64,000 nt of DNA, taken from contig CM030937.1 of the NCBI GenBank assembly GCA_018136815.1, forward strand, positions 2,065,387 through 2,129,386, read 5' to 3'. Origin of the DNA: Isochrysis galbana. Lineage: Eukaryota; Haptophyta; Isochrysidales; Isochrysidaceae. Position 1 is the first letter of the stretch. Every line of letters starts with the position of its first letter. Below, piece by piece: positions 9,251 through 19,396 of the stretch. The translations under genes were made by a program, and so were the position numbers. Under the pieces are notes generated by a model that was given only the letters and a program-made list of their open reading frames with translations, ran no database searches and had not been told where the DNA came from.

Positions 9251-11259
9251 CTAGATACTCGACGGGGTCAGCTCAGCTCCGGGAAGCGGACATGTCATCG
9301 CTTGGTTGGCCCTTTCGCGTAAGAGCTGGAGCGCCTCAGTTGCCTTTTCTCTCAAGCAATCCATCTCCAAGCAGTCGGCATACCCCACCCCCGGCGCCGC
9401 TGCAGTGAGTGAGCGGAGCTCCCTCGCGCCTAGACCGCGCAACGCCTCGCTCGCCGGAAGCTGTGATACCACAAGCGACGTTATTGTCGTGCCTATGTCG
9501 GTCGGGGCGTGAGGCGCGCGAGCACTGTCGGATGGCCGGTCTCCACTTCCCGCGTCGCTATGGCTGTGGTGCCTTGCGCCTATAGGGGGCAATCTGACCC
9601 GCGTTGACGGCACTAAATCGGACGGTAAGGACAACCGCAGCGACAAAGGAATGAGGTGGCCCTCAGTGGTGAATAATAAGGAGACGCCATGGGTGTTAAC
9701 AAAGTTGGCTTCGTCGAAAAGAAGGAATAGGTACTTGAGCGTCTCGGCGAGAAAAAAAGAGGGCATGTGGTCTTGTTGCTTCCTATTTTGGACCGACGAG
9801 AGCGCAGCGAAGCCGCCCGGCACTCTCATGAAGCGATCTATGGACGTTACCATTTCTGCCCCCATCGCAAGGTATCGCCCATCAGCAGGCCCATTGACGG
9901 GCCCGCCATCCCTTCCCGTCACATCAGACTGCGTCGCCATGTGTAGCGCGTAGCACGACTCAGCCAGCTCGGGCCGTAGCGGGTACGCCTCGCACCATGC
10001 ACCATCGGCAACTTGCCCGCGGCGAAGGTCGAAGCGCTCAGGCAACGCACCGAAGCGGCGCCAGATTGCGTGGTAGCCTGCATGCAGCTGCGAAGCATCG
10101 GAGACGTCGCCCGCCAGTACCTGCGATGAAACAGGATGGCACGGTGAGGTGCACACGCTCCAAGGGACCCACATTGATCATCTTCCCCGACGTCGAGCGA
10201 CGTCGAAATGTAGGGTGGTCAACTATGCGACAGGCGCGCAATCACCTGAAGAGCTGGCCAAAATGCGGCCAGGCTGTCGACGAGCGTCGTGGAGGCAAGC
10301 CCACCTTTGCTCATGTGCGCCTCGCCGTACCAACCGCCACGCAACAAATGCGTCCTCACGGCGATGTAACTCGCGTTCCACATGGTGAAGAGCTCCGGGT
10401 GACCAAAAACGAGGTAGCCCTTGAGAAGATACTCGTAGAACGAGTCGGATCCGGCGCCAATGCCTGCAGCTGCGTTGCGCCATGCGCCCGTCGACGCGTC
10501 GATCGAGTTGCCAAGTAGGTCCAGGTGCGACCGCTTGCCCCACAGCAAGCGCAATGCGCACATCGCCGCCTTCTCGTAGCTCGCGTTACCGGTGAGGCGC
10601 GAAAGTGTGCCCATCTCGAGCAGAAGAGTGCCCGCACCGGCAGTGCATTGCTCTTGCTTCTCTGTGCGTGGCACACCTCCGCGAAGGTTCACAAATGCAC
10701 GTGGCAGGCGCGAGCAGGCACCCGTCGCGACACCCGGCTCGAACGCAGAGAGAAAGCGGTCGCCGAGCTGGGTAGCGAGGCGGAGGAGCGCGCCATCGTA
10801 CGCGGGCACCACCACGTGCGCTGCCCCCGGCACCTCGCCCGCAGCGAGCATATGGGCAGACAGCAGGCCACCGAGCACTCGGATGTTGGTCTCGAAGAGA
10901 GAGACATCGACATCGAGGTCGAAGCTAACATGTTGGCCAATCCAACGTACGCCGCGTGCGAACTCACTGGCGTTGCCCATCACAGCCAGCGTGTCAAGAG
11001 CGTCGATCAGAGTGAGCGCGACTCCCGAGTACCCTTCCCTGGTCGGCTGGATCGCGTTGCCCAGTTCGACAAGAGAATCGGTGTAAGAAAGGGAGAGAGG
11101 GCGGAGCTCGTCGTGGGGGAAGGCGTGGGTCATGTAGCCGTCGTAGGCGTGGTAGAACATCTCACGCACCTTCTCGCGAAGCCGAAGGCGCTCCTCCTCG
11201 CCGACGCCCGCCGCGAGGAACACCACACAAGAAAGGAGGAGGAGCAGCAGAAGCCGCAT
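9251..11259 (-). CDS. EDEM-like glycoside hydrolase family 47 protein
   Basis: Two exons, 11259-10246 and 10120-9251, separated by a 125-bp GT-AG intron in phase 0; 627 aa. The N-terminus (MRLLLLLLLSCVVFLAAGVG) is a clear signal peptide. GH47 motifs follow in order: FYHAYDGYMTHAFPHDELRP (~30-50), SLFETNIRVLGG (~120), GSDSFYEYLLKGY (~275), QVLAGDVSDA spanning the splice junction, YPLRPELAES (~386), FFLAETLKYLFLLF (~460) and FTTEGHLIPLS (~488, with the calcium-binding Thr). This order and the PERFD/LRPELAES spacing match ER degradation-enhancing alpha-mannosidase-like proteins, which trim mannose from misfolded glycoproteins and route them to ER-associated degradation. The carboxylates expected for catalysis are present. 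A Golgi alpha-1,2-mannosidase I is less likely. Confidence 0.88.
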
Positions 11260-11907
11260 CCCCCCCCCTTCCTGGTGGTGGGCAGGGAGAGGAAAATAAC
11301 GGAGAATATTATTTATGGGGATGGGAAGCGAGCCGCCCGCTCCACCAAGCTCCCTCTCCTTCCCTACTACTTTACTCTCTACTACTCTTCTTGTACTCTA
11401 CGCTCTCTCCCTGTCTGTCCTCTGTGTGTGACGTCCCTGACCCCTTCCTCGCTCCCTGCTGCTCGCCCGGGTCTCTGTGTCTCTGTCCTCTTCTACCCGG
11501 TGGGGTTCTACTCCGTGCCCACTCAATTCCACGGCGCGCGCTGATCCCTGATCCCTAGCACCAGTGTCCTTCGCCTCAACACCGGTGGGCCCTTTGAGCA
11601 CAATTTCGGAAGCTTGACGCGGCGACCTATTTGTACGCATCGTCCCACCCATTTCTCCCTTTTACAGGAGTTTTGCTCGGGTGTTGCGGTGGGTGCAACC
11701 GCAGACGACACGCGTCTCATCTCCTGCAAATAACGGCAATCAACGAAGAAAGAGAAACAATCTGCAACAACAACGAAAGGGATCGAGAGAAAGTAAGAGA
11801 AGAGGCGGTATACCAATCAACGAGACCTTGAGGCTTAAAATAACCCACGGGTTATAAGTAAAAAGTCTGTCATCGTATGGAATACGACAGACTATTAATA
11901 TATCCTC
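11260..11907. other. 5' flank of the EDEM-like gene
   Basis: 11335-11480 is a CT-rich tract on the plus strand (purine-rich on the coding strand). No gene seen. Confidence 0.4.
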
Positions 11908-12213
11908 TTGCGCGCATTCGAGCCGTCGTTCGCATGTGCCAATGTCGATGCAGCGTATGCAAGGAAGCTGGCCGCACTGAAACCGTACACACATCTTCAG
12001 TGCGCCGATACACCGGTTCAAGAGCTTCCCATTTACCTAACCGCTGCTCGCTCTTTCAGCTCCCCATGTCGCGAGTCAATCCCCGAATTCACGTCCAAGA
12101 TGCTCAGTTGGTGGAAGGCCAACGCACCGCAGCTGCCCAACTGGTCGCGTGCCGCAAGGATAGCTTTCGCTTTGTCGCCAAATTCTGCGTCGTGCGAGCG
12201 TGTGTACATAGCA
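11908..12213 (+). pseudogene. hAT transposase C-terminal (dimerisation) domain relic
   Basis: The frame encodes ELPIYLTAARSFSS, then FTSKMLSWWKANAPQLPNWS, then ARIAFALSPNSASCERVY. This is the diagnostic end of hAT transposases: the WW.....P.L..lA...L.i..sSa.cERvFS block that forms the dimer interface. No upstream catalytic part, start codon or clear terminal repeats are visible, and the frame runs into a CACATT repeat. A dead 3' fragment of a transposase gene. Confidence 0.65.
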
Positions 12214-12244
12214 ATAGTGCTTACAATAAAGTACATAGTACTAT

Positions 12245-12297
12245 CTATGACTATGACACACATTCACATTCACATTCTTATTCACATTCATTGCTCA
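12245..12297. repeat. Hexamer repeat (cacatt)n, degenerate
   Basis: Short direct repeats of acattcacattc and variants follow directly after the hAT relic. The reverse motif recurs at 12560-12580. Confidence 0.7.
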
Positions 12298-13225
12298 TTG
12301 CCATTGCCCACGACGCTTGCTCGTGTTATAGCGCAACATGATGGAGGTTTGGATCTGGTCTGCAAGACTCAGGCTGTGGCTAACGGCCGACCCCTTCTTG
12401 TACAGCAGGGACTCGTCCGTGAGATCAACGTGGTCGTTCGCGCTGTCGCTCTCGCTGTCCGTGCTGCCCTCGCTCTCCTCGTCCTCGTCCTCGTGGTCCT
12501 TGTCCTCGTGGCGCTGCATGCTGACGTGTGGGTGCGTGCGATCTGCAAACAAGTATTCACACTCACACTCACACTCTCCCATTTATTACTGAAACACGCC
12601 ATTTCACCTATTGGGGAGCAAGGGGGAGGGAGGGGGGCTCAGGGGCTCATGGGTTCGCGCTTCGCGTTTGCGCCAACGCCCCAACAGCCAACAGCCCCCC
12701 CCCCCCTTGTATTCGCCTCCCCCCCCCCCCCCTGTATTCGCCCTTGGGCGCCCCCACCCCCCCAAATATCCCGAGATATCCCGGATACCCCCCGAAATAT
12801 CTTGTGGTATTTTGGATTACTGCAAATATCCCCGGGACTGTCTAGATATTTTGGCCCGAGCCTATATAGCTAGCGTTAGTTATAGTATAGTTGATTAAAC
12901 AAAATCTAGTATCTAGCGCAAAATTGGGGGGGGGGTAGCAAAATAAGTCACAAAATCAAGCACAAAATTTGGGGGAGTCGAGCGCGAAACTTGGACCAGC
13001 CCCTACTAGGGGAGCCCTCTCGAAGTAAGGTTCCCCGGGCGCCGTCGCTTATTTTGCGGATGACTGCTTGGGCAGGCTGGCTTGCCCTAAGCCTAAGGGC
13101 CTTTCTTTCTCAACGGGACGACTGCATGGGACAAGGGATCGCTCCCCCCCCCCCCCCCCCGGTGCTTTTCCCTGGTAAGTCTTCAATGTACATACATGCG
13201 TACATGCTACATTGGCGACTAACTG
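12298..13225. other. Intergenic with long C and G runs
   Basis: C-runs at about 12697-12735 and 13145-13161 and a G-run at 12930. The minus-strand ORF 12295-12582 is acidic low-complexity (Asp/Glu/Ser) with no family match. Nothing else supported. Confidence 0.35.
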
Positions 13226-13300
13226 GGTTTTCACCCCAATGAGCTTGTGAGCTTGTGGGGAGTTCTAACGGGAGCCGGGGGCCTGCGAGGGGGGAGTAAT
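13226..13300 (-). repeat. Copy of a dispersed repeat shared with 39480-39540
   Basis: Read on the minus strand: cccccctcgcaggcccccgg, then ctcccgtta, then gaactccccacaag. The same string, with few changes, lies at about 39480-39522, and its first half also at 20958-20980. Confidence 0.65.
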
Positions 13301-14869
13301 AATCAGGTGCATAGATCTGTGTGCCTAGATTTATAATGCGGTCATGTGTGTCATGGCTTGTCGTGTTGGTGCATGGCTAGTTAGTGGCACTAGTAAGTAG
13401 TGGCGTAGTGGCAGTAGCAGTAGCGGCACTAATACTAATACACTAATACCCCGTTGAAGTTGTTTTGTTGTTGTTTGTAGTCCGCACCGGACTTATCTCT
13501 TAAGAGGCGGCTGGAAGCACCTGCAAAGGTGCTTCGAGACCCCTTTTTATTCCTAGCATATTGGCGGCCCCTTGGAGCCTAGAGGATACCAAGATTGAGC
13601 TGGAGCCTTGCCATCAATATGGAGGACTAATCTTATGCATAAGATGGAGTCGCATTGCCCGAAATTTGCTCCCATGACCTGATCGGTGGCGATGCTGCCG
13701 ACGAGCCGGCGTCGCACGTCGTTCACAACGCATGCTGCAGGAGATCGAGTCGCAGTTCACAACTCTCATCAACATTGTACGTGTCGGGGGCATTTATTGA
13801 TGCTGAGTAATCTAAGCTTTACAAATCATACACAAGATGAACCGCTCACAAACCCTTTGGACCAGAATATTTGATGGGCACAGCGTTCCCCTTTGAGACA
13901 GACCACATACAAGCGAGCGGAGACGAGCACACAACACACACAAGCACTCAGACTGCACGTGCGCGCATTGCAGTGGACTGCCTGCGCGTCGCCGTGGCCA
14001 GCGCGCAGGTAGTCCATATGTGTCTAGCCATAACACTCCCTGATCGAGCGCGCAGACACAGATAGCCTGCCGTAAAATTGCTGGCTCGTGCTCGTGCGCT
14101 GCGCCGTTGCCGCTGCAGCAGCCAACCGCCAACACCAGCAGCCACTCGCCCGCCACTGTGGCGATCGGAACGTGCCGACCCACAAACAAAGGCAACCAGG
14201 CTTGTCAGTCCCCCTTCCCACCGCCTAGATGTTCGCCCATCTGCTCGTGAAAGGTGAAGCACCTTTCGCGGTGCGCGCATGCAGCGCCGCCCAGGTGGCA
14301 CAAATGGTGACCTAGCTCGCGCTGCGCGTCGAGCTGGGGGCTAGGGCCAAGATATGATGGGTGAGGGGTATGGAGACGCCCTCCCATGCCGCTACAGCCG
14401 CCAACGAGGTGGTCTGCGAGTCATGGGAGGGCACGGCGCGGCGCGGCGACGGCGTGCAGCACCTCCGAAGGTGCTTCGCCTCTAAAGAGATACGTTCGTT
14501 GCGCCCCCCGCCCCCGCCGCGTCTCACCCCCAACCCCCCCATGCACCCATCCCCCGAGCCGACGACCGAATGTGTCGGCCGCCATGCGGCAGCTGTCCCT
14601 GCGTCCCTCCGTGCGGTGTGCCGTAGGACCAAACCCAGCTTAGAGAGAATATTTGTAAAATTGCCCTTCTCCTCCCGCCTCCCCCCCGCGCCCCCTCTCT
14701 ACTCTCCCGCCGTGGGATGGCGCCCGCGCGGTGGACGGCCGGCTGCTTCCTCTCGTCGGCGGGCGTGTCAGAGGTGGGAGCACGAGCGCGACGCGTGCCT
14801 TCCCTGTCAGCGTTACCCACTACATCGTGCCGACTCCACTCCCCTCCCCTCGGGTTGACCCCGTCCATC
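13301..14869. other. Intergenic with three small GCACCT hairpins
   Basis: Perfect hairpins at 13514-13535 (9-bp stem, GCAA tetraloop), 14250-14266 (7-bp stem) and about 14458-14475 (7-bp stem) all use the same GCACCT/AGGTGC core. Overlapping ORFs on both strands are shadows. No gene is supported. Confidence 0.4.
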
Positions 14870-15060
14870 CCCTCGTTTGCCTTTCTCTCTCCCTCCCTCC
14901 TTCCCTCCCTCCCTCCCTATCTCCCTCCATCCCTCCACCCCCCCCCTCGCTCTCCCTCCCTCCCTCCCTACCTCCCTCCCTACCTTCCTCTTTCTCCCCC
15001 CCCTCTCCCCCCCCCCCCTTCCCTCGCCTCGCCCCCCACTACTCTCATTCCTTATCTTCA
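14870..15060 (+). repeat. CCT-rich polypyrimidine tract
   Basis: Almost uninterrupted (ccctcc)n-like sequence upstream of the ART-LRR gene. It creates a spurious Pro/Ser-rich N-terminal extension in that reading frame. Confidence 0.85.
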
Positions 15061-15263
15061 CTTTCACACCCCTTTCTTCTGCATCCGCTCGCCCTCTCCT
15101 CTACCCTCCTAACTTGCCGTTCCTCTCCCTTTCCCCGTTCCCTCCCTTTCTTCTCACGCCTTCTTCCCTCTCGTTTTTGTCCCTCACACCCCTTCATCCT
15201 TCCTCGCAACCCTCAGCTCAACAGCTGTCTCCCTCACTACTTTGGCTATGCCTGCTCCTCTGC

Positions 15264-17648
15264 ATGAAAGATGTGTCATGTAGTAGTATCCTTCCCACCT
15301 TGCCATTTCCTCTATATCAGGTTCTTGCAGAGGCACTTCTCGCGCACTCGCCGTCAGATGTTGACGAGTATGCAGCTGTGCTCACGCTCGCCCGCTCAGT
15401 CTCCACAGAGGCCGAGCTCGCCCGCTCTCTGCACGAGGGCGGCGCGTGCGAACGCATCGCACGGCTGCTACTGCCCAAGCTCCACTCACTCATCGGGCAC
15501 CACGACGCTGGGCTCACACCACATCTGGAGCCAAAATTCTCAGGCGCAATGGCGCTCCACTACGGAGGGCTCGATGACTTCTTCGGCGGGCTCGAGAAAC
15601 GGATAGGCGCTCCAAGCCCTAAGGTACTCGAAACGATGGAAGATGAACACACGCGGCGCGTCGACGCAGACACCACCTTCACAACAGGAAACTATGGTAT
15701 CGAGACCACCTCGAAGATCGAGTGGGCCTTCGTCGTCGAGCCGACCGAGCAAGCGCTCGTTAGACTGAGCCGCTCGGCGTGGCCCGCTGAGACGGACGAG
15801 GCGCTGCGCGTTCGTGGCCGCTGCCGCGTGCCCCGGCCTCTCGCCGACTTTGAAGACGTGTTTGCCGAGCATAACTGCAAGCTCCAGCGGCTGCAGCAGC
15901 CGCAGATCACGCACGAGGAGCTCATTGGTGGGCGCATGTACACGGGACCGATGTACCAGAAGTATAACGCCGTCCTGCGCGGCCGTGGGCAGACGGGCAC
16001 GATGCGTGACCAGTACGTGCGGCTGTGCGCGCCCGCCTACGCCAGCCAAAATTACTTGAGCGGCAAGTGGGAGTACGAGGATATTGAGGCGAAGATCAAC
16101 TCATACACAACGACGTTGCACGCGATCAACTCAGTGGTGCTGAAGGCGTCGAAGTTAACCATGTCGACCCGTGTGTACCGGGGCCTCTCGGGCGCCACGC
16201 TGCCCGATGAGTTCTTCCGCAAAAACGAGTTTGGCGTGGCCGGCGGCGTCGAGCACGCTTTTATGTCGACCACCACCTCACGCGAAGTGGCGATGGGATA
16301 CGCCTCGCAGCCGACGGCACACTCGGCCGCCGGCATTGTGTTCGAGATCCCGATGGGCATGGTCGACCGAGGTGCCGACATTGCTTGGCTATCGCAGTAT
16401 CCGCACGAGCGCGAGATTCTGTGCGGCCCGTTGTCTGGGCTCGAAGTGCATTCGTACCGCGTCGACGGCGCCCTTCTCATCATTGAAATGAAGCTCTCAA
16501 TCAACCTAGCGTCGCTCACAATGGAGCAGGTCATCTGCAAGCGGCGTAAGGTGGTGCAGGATATGTGCGAACAGTTTCTTCTGCGTCTAGGTACCCGCGA
16601 CATCTGCGGTTCGCCGTGGCGCGAATTTTGCCGCACGGCAAGCGTTCGCCACGTGGAGGTCAACTCGCTCCTCCGGCGGTGGCTCGATGCGATTTCTGGA
16701 GAGGACCCAGAGCACTACAACGAAGATTCGCAGCTGGCCGATGCGATCTCTGATGCGGTTCTTGCTAATACGTGCATTGCTGGCTTCCCGGAGGGCTTCT
16801 CTGAGTTGTTACGCGACTACCCGCAAGCCATTGACCTAGAGGTCTTCCGCCTTAAGCCGACGCCTTGCTCGAACGAGCCGAACGCGCTACCAATAGGGAT
16901 TGCGGCGCTCGTATTCGCGAGCTGCGGCTTGCGTGAATTGCATCTCGACTACGCGCCTTCTATATGCAAACTTGGGCCGCGCGATGCCGCCATGCTCGCC
17001 GGTGTGCTCGCACACTCTAGCAGCTGCCAGCTACACACTCTCAGCTTGCGCGACCATGAAATTGGTGCGCGGGGTACCGGTGCACTCGCAGCCGCGCTCA
17101 GCCGCAATCGAACCTTAACGTCGCTTGATGTGTGTGGCAATAACTACGCGAACGATGGAGGCGACCTTTCCGGCATCTTCCGGCTCTCGCAGCACGTGCC
17201 ACAGTCGTCGCTGAGGCACCTCAACCTCGATGGTGCATGGCTACACGTGCCTCAACTCACCGGTTGTGAGCCAACTGTTGACCTGGACCTGTCTCGCCGA
17301 GAGCTGCGTGTGGGTTCAGCGGCGGTGGTGGCCGCGTGCGTGGCTATAAATCCTGTGTCTAAGTCGCTCGATATGTCCGGCAACAAGCTTTGCAATGAGG
17401 GTATTCGCGTCATAGGCGAGCAACTAGCCCATAATACCAGCCTGACAGAGCTCAATCTGAGCGGGAACGACAACATCGGCGAGGCTGGCCAAGAGCTTGT
17501 TGCTGCGGCACGCCGGCGCATGAACTCGGCGCTCAAGAAAGTTTCTTTCACAGATGGTGTCATCTGGGTGAGTTGCGATGGGGAGCCACCTCGTCCACTC
17601 CCGAACAAAAAATTGAAGGCCACAGAAACATCGGTGTTGCCAACTTGA
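15264..17648 (+). CDS. ADP-ribosyltransferase-domain protein with C-terminal leucine-rich repeats
   Basis: From the ATG at 15264 the frame gives 794 aa. However, an acceptor-like pyrimidine tract ending in cag at 15320 suggests that an upstream exon supplies the true start. Residues ~100-280 form a helical region with a MYTGPMYQKYNAVLRG motif. An ART fold follows with the three hallmarks of arginine-type mono-ADP-ribosyltransferases: TRVYRGL (R~305), FMSTTTS (STS-like, ~334) and an E-x-E pair in HEREILCGP (E~382, E~384). Residues ~550-780 contain ribonuclease-inhibitor-type LRRs (LRELHLDYA, LHTLSLRDHEIG, LTSLDVCGNNY, KSLDMSGNKLCNEGIRVIG, LTELNLSGNDNIGEAG). The family transfers ADP-ribose from NAD to protein side chains; the LRRs probably select the partner. 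No signal peptide is visible, so cytosolic or nuclear is likely. Target and role are unknown. Confidence 0.8.
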   Translation: MKDVSCSSILPTLPFPLYQVLAEALLAHSPSDVDEYAAVLTLARSVSTEAELARSLHEGGACERIARLLLPKLHSLIGHHDAGLTPHLEPKFSGAMALHYGGLDDFFGGLEKRIGAPSPKVLETMEDEHTRRVDADTTFTTGNYGIETTSKIEWAFVVEPTEQALVRLSRSAWPAETDEALRVRGRCRVPRPLADFEDVFAEHNCKLQRLQQPQITHEELIGGRMYTGPMYQKYNAVLRGRGQTGTMRDQYVRLCAPAYASQNYLSGKWEYEDIEAKINSYTTTLHAINSVVLKASKLTMSTRVYRGLSGATLPDEFFRKNEFGVAGGVEHAFMSTTTSREVAMGYASQPTAHSAAGIVFEIPMGMVDRGADIAWLSQYPHEREILCGPLSGLEVHSYRVDGALLIIEMKLSINLASLTMEQVICKRRKVVQDMCEQFLLRLGTRDICGSPWREFCRTASVRHVEVNSLLRRWLDAISGEDPEHYNEDSQLADAISDAVLANTCIAGFPEGFSELLRDYPQAIDLEVFRLKPTPCSNEPNALPIGIAALVFASCGLRELHLDYAPSICKLGPRDAAMLAGVLAHSSSCQLHTLSLRDHEIGARGTGALAAALSRNRTLTSLDVCGNNYANDGGDLSGIFRLSQHVPQSSLRHLNLDGAWLHVPQLTGCEPTVDLDLSRRELRVGSAAVVAACVAINPVSKSLDMSGNKLCNEGIRVIGEQLAHNTSLTELNLSGNDNIGEAGQELVAAARRRMNSALKKVSFTDGVIWVSCDGEPPRPLPNKKLKATETSVLPT

Positions 17649-18250
17649 AACCGATGCTCCGCAGGCCGTGGGAGCGCAACTTCGCATTCAAAATTGTTAG
17701 GCGTGGCCACTCGCAAGATAAAGTTCGCCAGCTCTTTTCATGAACAATTAGTATTTCGAGTGGTCGCCATAATCAAGTTCAAGTCGGCGAGTAAATGCGT
17801 ACGTCTTTGCATTTCCAGAGATAAACATGTCCATGATAACGTTTAAAGCGAATGTGAGTGTGGGTGTGGCAAAACGCCCCCCAGCGGCCAAGGCATCTGT
17901 CATCCAGACGGGAGATGGGGGCTCGCCGTTGTTGGCGGTGTCGGTCTCACGGTTTCGACGAGGCCTTTAGTCTTTAGGTCGTGTTCCGTCGACTGTGAAA
18001 GTGGGCCATCGAACATCGAATGAAGTCTTAGTTTTTAAATCACAAATTCGACTATGTTGTATCTTTGAAAAGGTAGGTGTCATGGAGCGCGCGCCGTTGC
18101 CCTCCTCTCCTGCCGCCCACCCCGCCGCGATGGACGAACGGTCCATGACCGACGCCGTGCCACCGAGGCGCCCCCGCGAGGGGGCCACGATGACCTAGCT
18201 AAATCCGCGCGAGCCGCCGCGGCCCGCGTCTCCCTCCATCAACATCAACA
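17649..18250. other. Intergenic
   Basis: 3' flank of the ART-LRR gene and of the minus-strand hypothetical. Only short ORFs without family. Confidence 0.4.
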
Positions 18251-18898
18251 TCAACCCCTCCGCACCATGGCCAACATGGCCTCGAGAACTCTCCACCACC
18301 CCAACGCCCCCCCCTTCCCCCCCGCCAACATGGCAGAGCCGACCAACAAGGCGATCAGCATTACTTTTCCGATGATGAAGCTTGGGGGCCACAACAACCA
18401 GCGCGAATGCTTCCTCGCTCTGCTGGAGGCGGGGGCGTCGGTCGGGCTGGCGGACGACTCGGAGGACGGCTCGACGACATCCTCGGTCACGTTACAAGAG
18501 TCGCACATGAGGACACCCTCCCACATGTAATACATTTTCCCCTTCCGACACTTGAAGCACGGCCATAACCAAGAGCGCCTGGCCTCGCTCCCATCGTCGG
18601 AGGGCGCGTCGGAGGGCGCGTCGGAGGGCTCGTCGGAGGGCGCGTCGGGCGGCTGCGGACCCTCGTCGCCCTCGGGCCAGCTGACGCGGTACGTGGGGGC
18701 GCACCCGTCGGGCCGCACGCAGCGCACGCTCGTCGCGCTCGCCGGCGCCGGCCACCGCTCACTCGCCACGCGGCCGACGCGCACCGGGCCACGCTCGCCG
18801 CGCGCGACGATCACCACGGCGTCGCGGTCTCGCTCGAGCCAGCACTCGTCCGTGGGGACGACGGGGAAGGGCGGCGCGGTCACTTGCACACCAGCCAC
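18251..18898 (-). CDS. Hypothetical protein with zinc-knuckle-like Cys pairs and a membrane segment (5' end unresolved)
   Basis: Open minus-strand frame of ~215 codons; it has no ATG at its 5' end and is preceded by a stop, so a first exon is missing or the gene is broken. Visible in order: a basic/hydrophobic N-part, an acidic tandem repeat of PSDA units (encoded by a 12-bp DNA repeat at 18597-18650), a CFKC...CDSC pair ~16 residues apart that could bind zinc, a Ser/Pro linker, and a ~23-residue hydrophobic helix (IIGKVMLIALLVGSAMLAGG) near the C-terminus. That layout suggests a membrane-anchored protein with a cytosolic or lumenal zinc ribbon. I recognise no family. Confidence 0.4.
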   Translation of the reverse strand: MAGVQVTAPPFPVVPTDECWLERDRDAVVIVARGERGPVRVGRVASERWPAPASATSVRCVRPDGCAPTYRVSWPEGDEGPQPPDAPSDEPSDAPSDAPSDDGSEARRSWLWPCFKCRKGKMYYMWEGVLMCDSCNVTEDVVEPSSESSASPTDAPASSRARKHSRWLLWPPSFIIGKVMLIALLVGSAMLAGGKGGALGWWRVLEAMLAMVRRG

Positions 18899-18956
18899 TC
18901 AATATTATGGCTGCTACTAATTCAAACATGGGTAGCCTCTCCACCCTCGCACTCAC

Positions 18957-19286
18957 TCATACTCTCCGCTTTCCTGAGAGAGCGGCTCTATACCGAGTCC
19001 TTGTGGTGGTATCGGGGGTCATCGACAAATCTTGTATTTGTTGTTTGAGTCGTGTGATTGTCTCGTTCGCTAGACGGATATTTTCTAGATACAGCATTTT
19101 TTTGTGTTCTAATTGACCAACTTCCGTATTTTTTTTAATACTATTTGTAAATACATTAGAAGTCAATTTTATATCATTTAGTATATTAATCATGCGATCG
19201 CATAACTCTATACACTCTTCGCTATTTTTTATAATCACATTATAATTATGGATTTGTTTCGAGAGTTGTTCCACCAAGTCCGTCAT
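18957..19286 (-). CDS. AT-rich coiled-coil ORF, probably of viral or mobile origin
   Basis: ATG at 19286, 109 codons. Residues 1-85 are a continuous amphipathic helix rich in Ile, Asn, Lys and Glu (NYNVIIKNSEECIELCDRM, then LYLENIRLANETITRLKQQI). The DNA is strikingly AT-rich compared with everything around it, and its codons end in A/T. The C-terminal ~25 residues return to GC-rich composition, as if fused to host or element sequence. Similar AT-rich coiled-coil coding occurs at 59290-59622 and 53681-54136. I see no named family; the composition points to horizontal origin. Confidence 0.5.
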   Translation of the reverse strand: MTDLVEQLSKQIHNYNVIIKNSEECIELCDRMINILNDIKLTSNVFTNSIKKNTEVGQLEHKKMLYLENIRLANETITRLKQQIQDLSMTPDTTTRTRYRAALSGKRRV

Positions 19287-19396
19287 TTGTTTGTTGTATT
19301 CACGGCCACATTTTTTTTAGAGGGCCGCTCCTCTCCCTCCTTCCTTGGCATCGGCCCCAAATGCTCACGGAAGCTTTTTTCGTTTCGTGCTCATAA

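Noticed and set aside
12295-12582. Acidic Asp/Glu/Ser minus-strand ORF
   Set aside because: Low-complexity and no ATG-to-stop gene structure or homology; it could be part of the hAT relic but this cannot be supported.
13480-13560. Spliceosomal snRNA candidate
   Set aside because: The hairpin and T-run are suggestive but no U1, U2, U4, U5 or U6 core sequence is present.
14877-15263. Pro/Ser/Leu-rich N-terminal extension of the ART-LRR frame
   Set aside because: It is a CCT polypyrimidine tract that happens to be open, begins with a TTG codon, and lies before an acceptor-like site at 15320.
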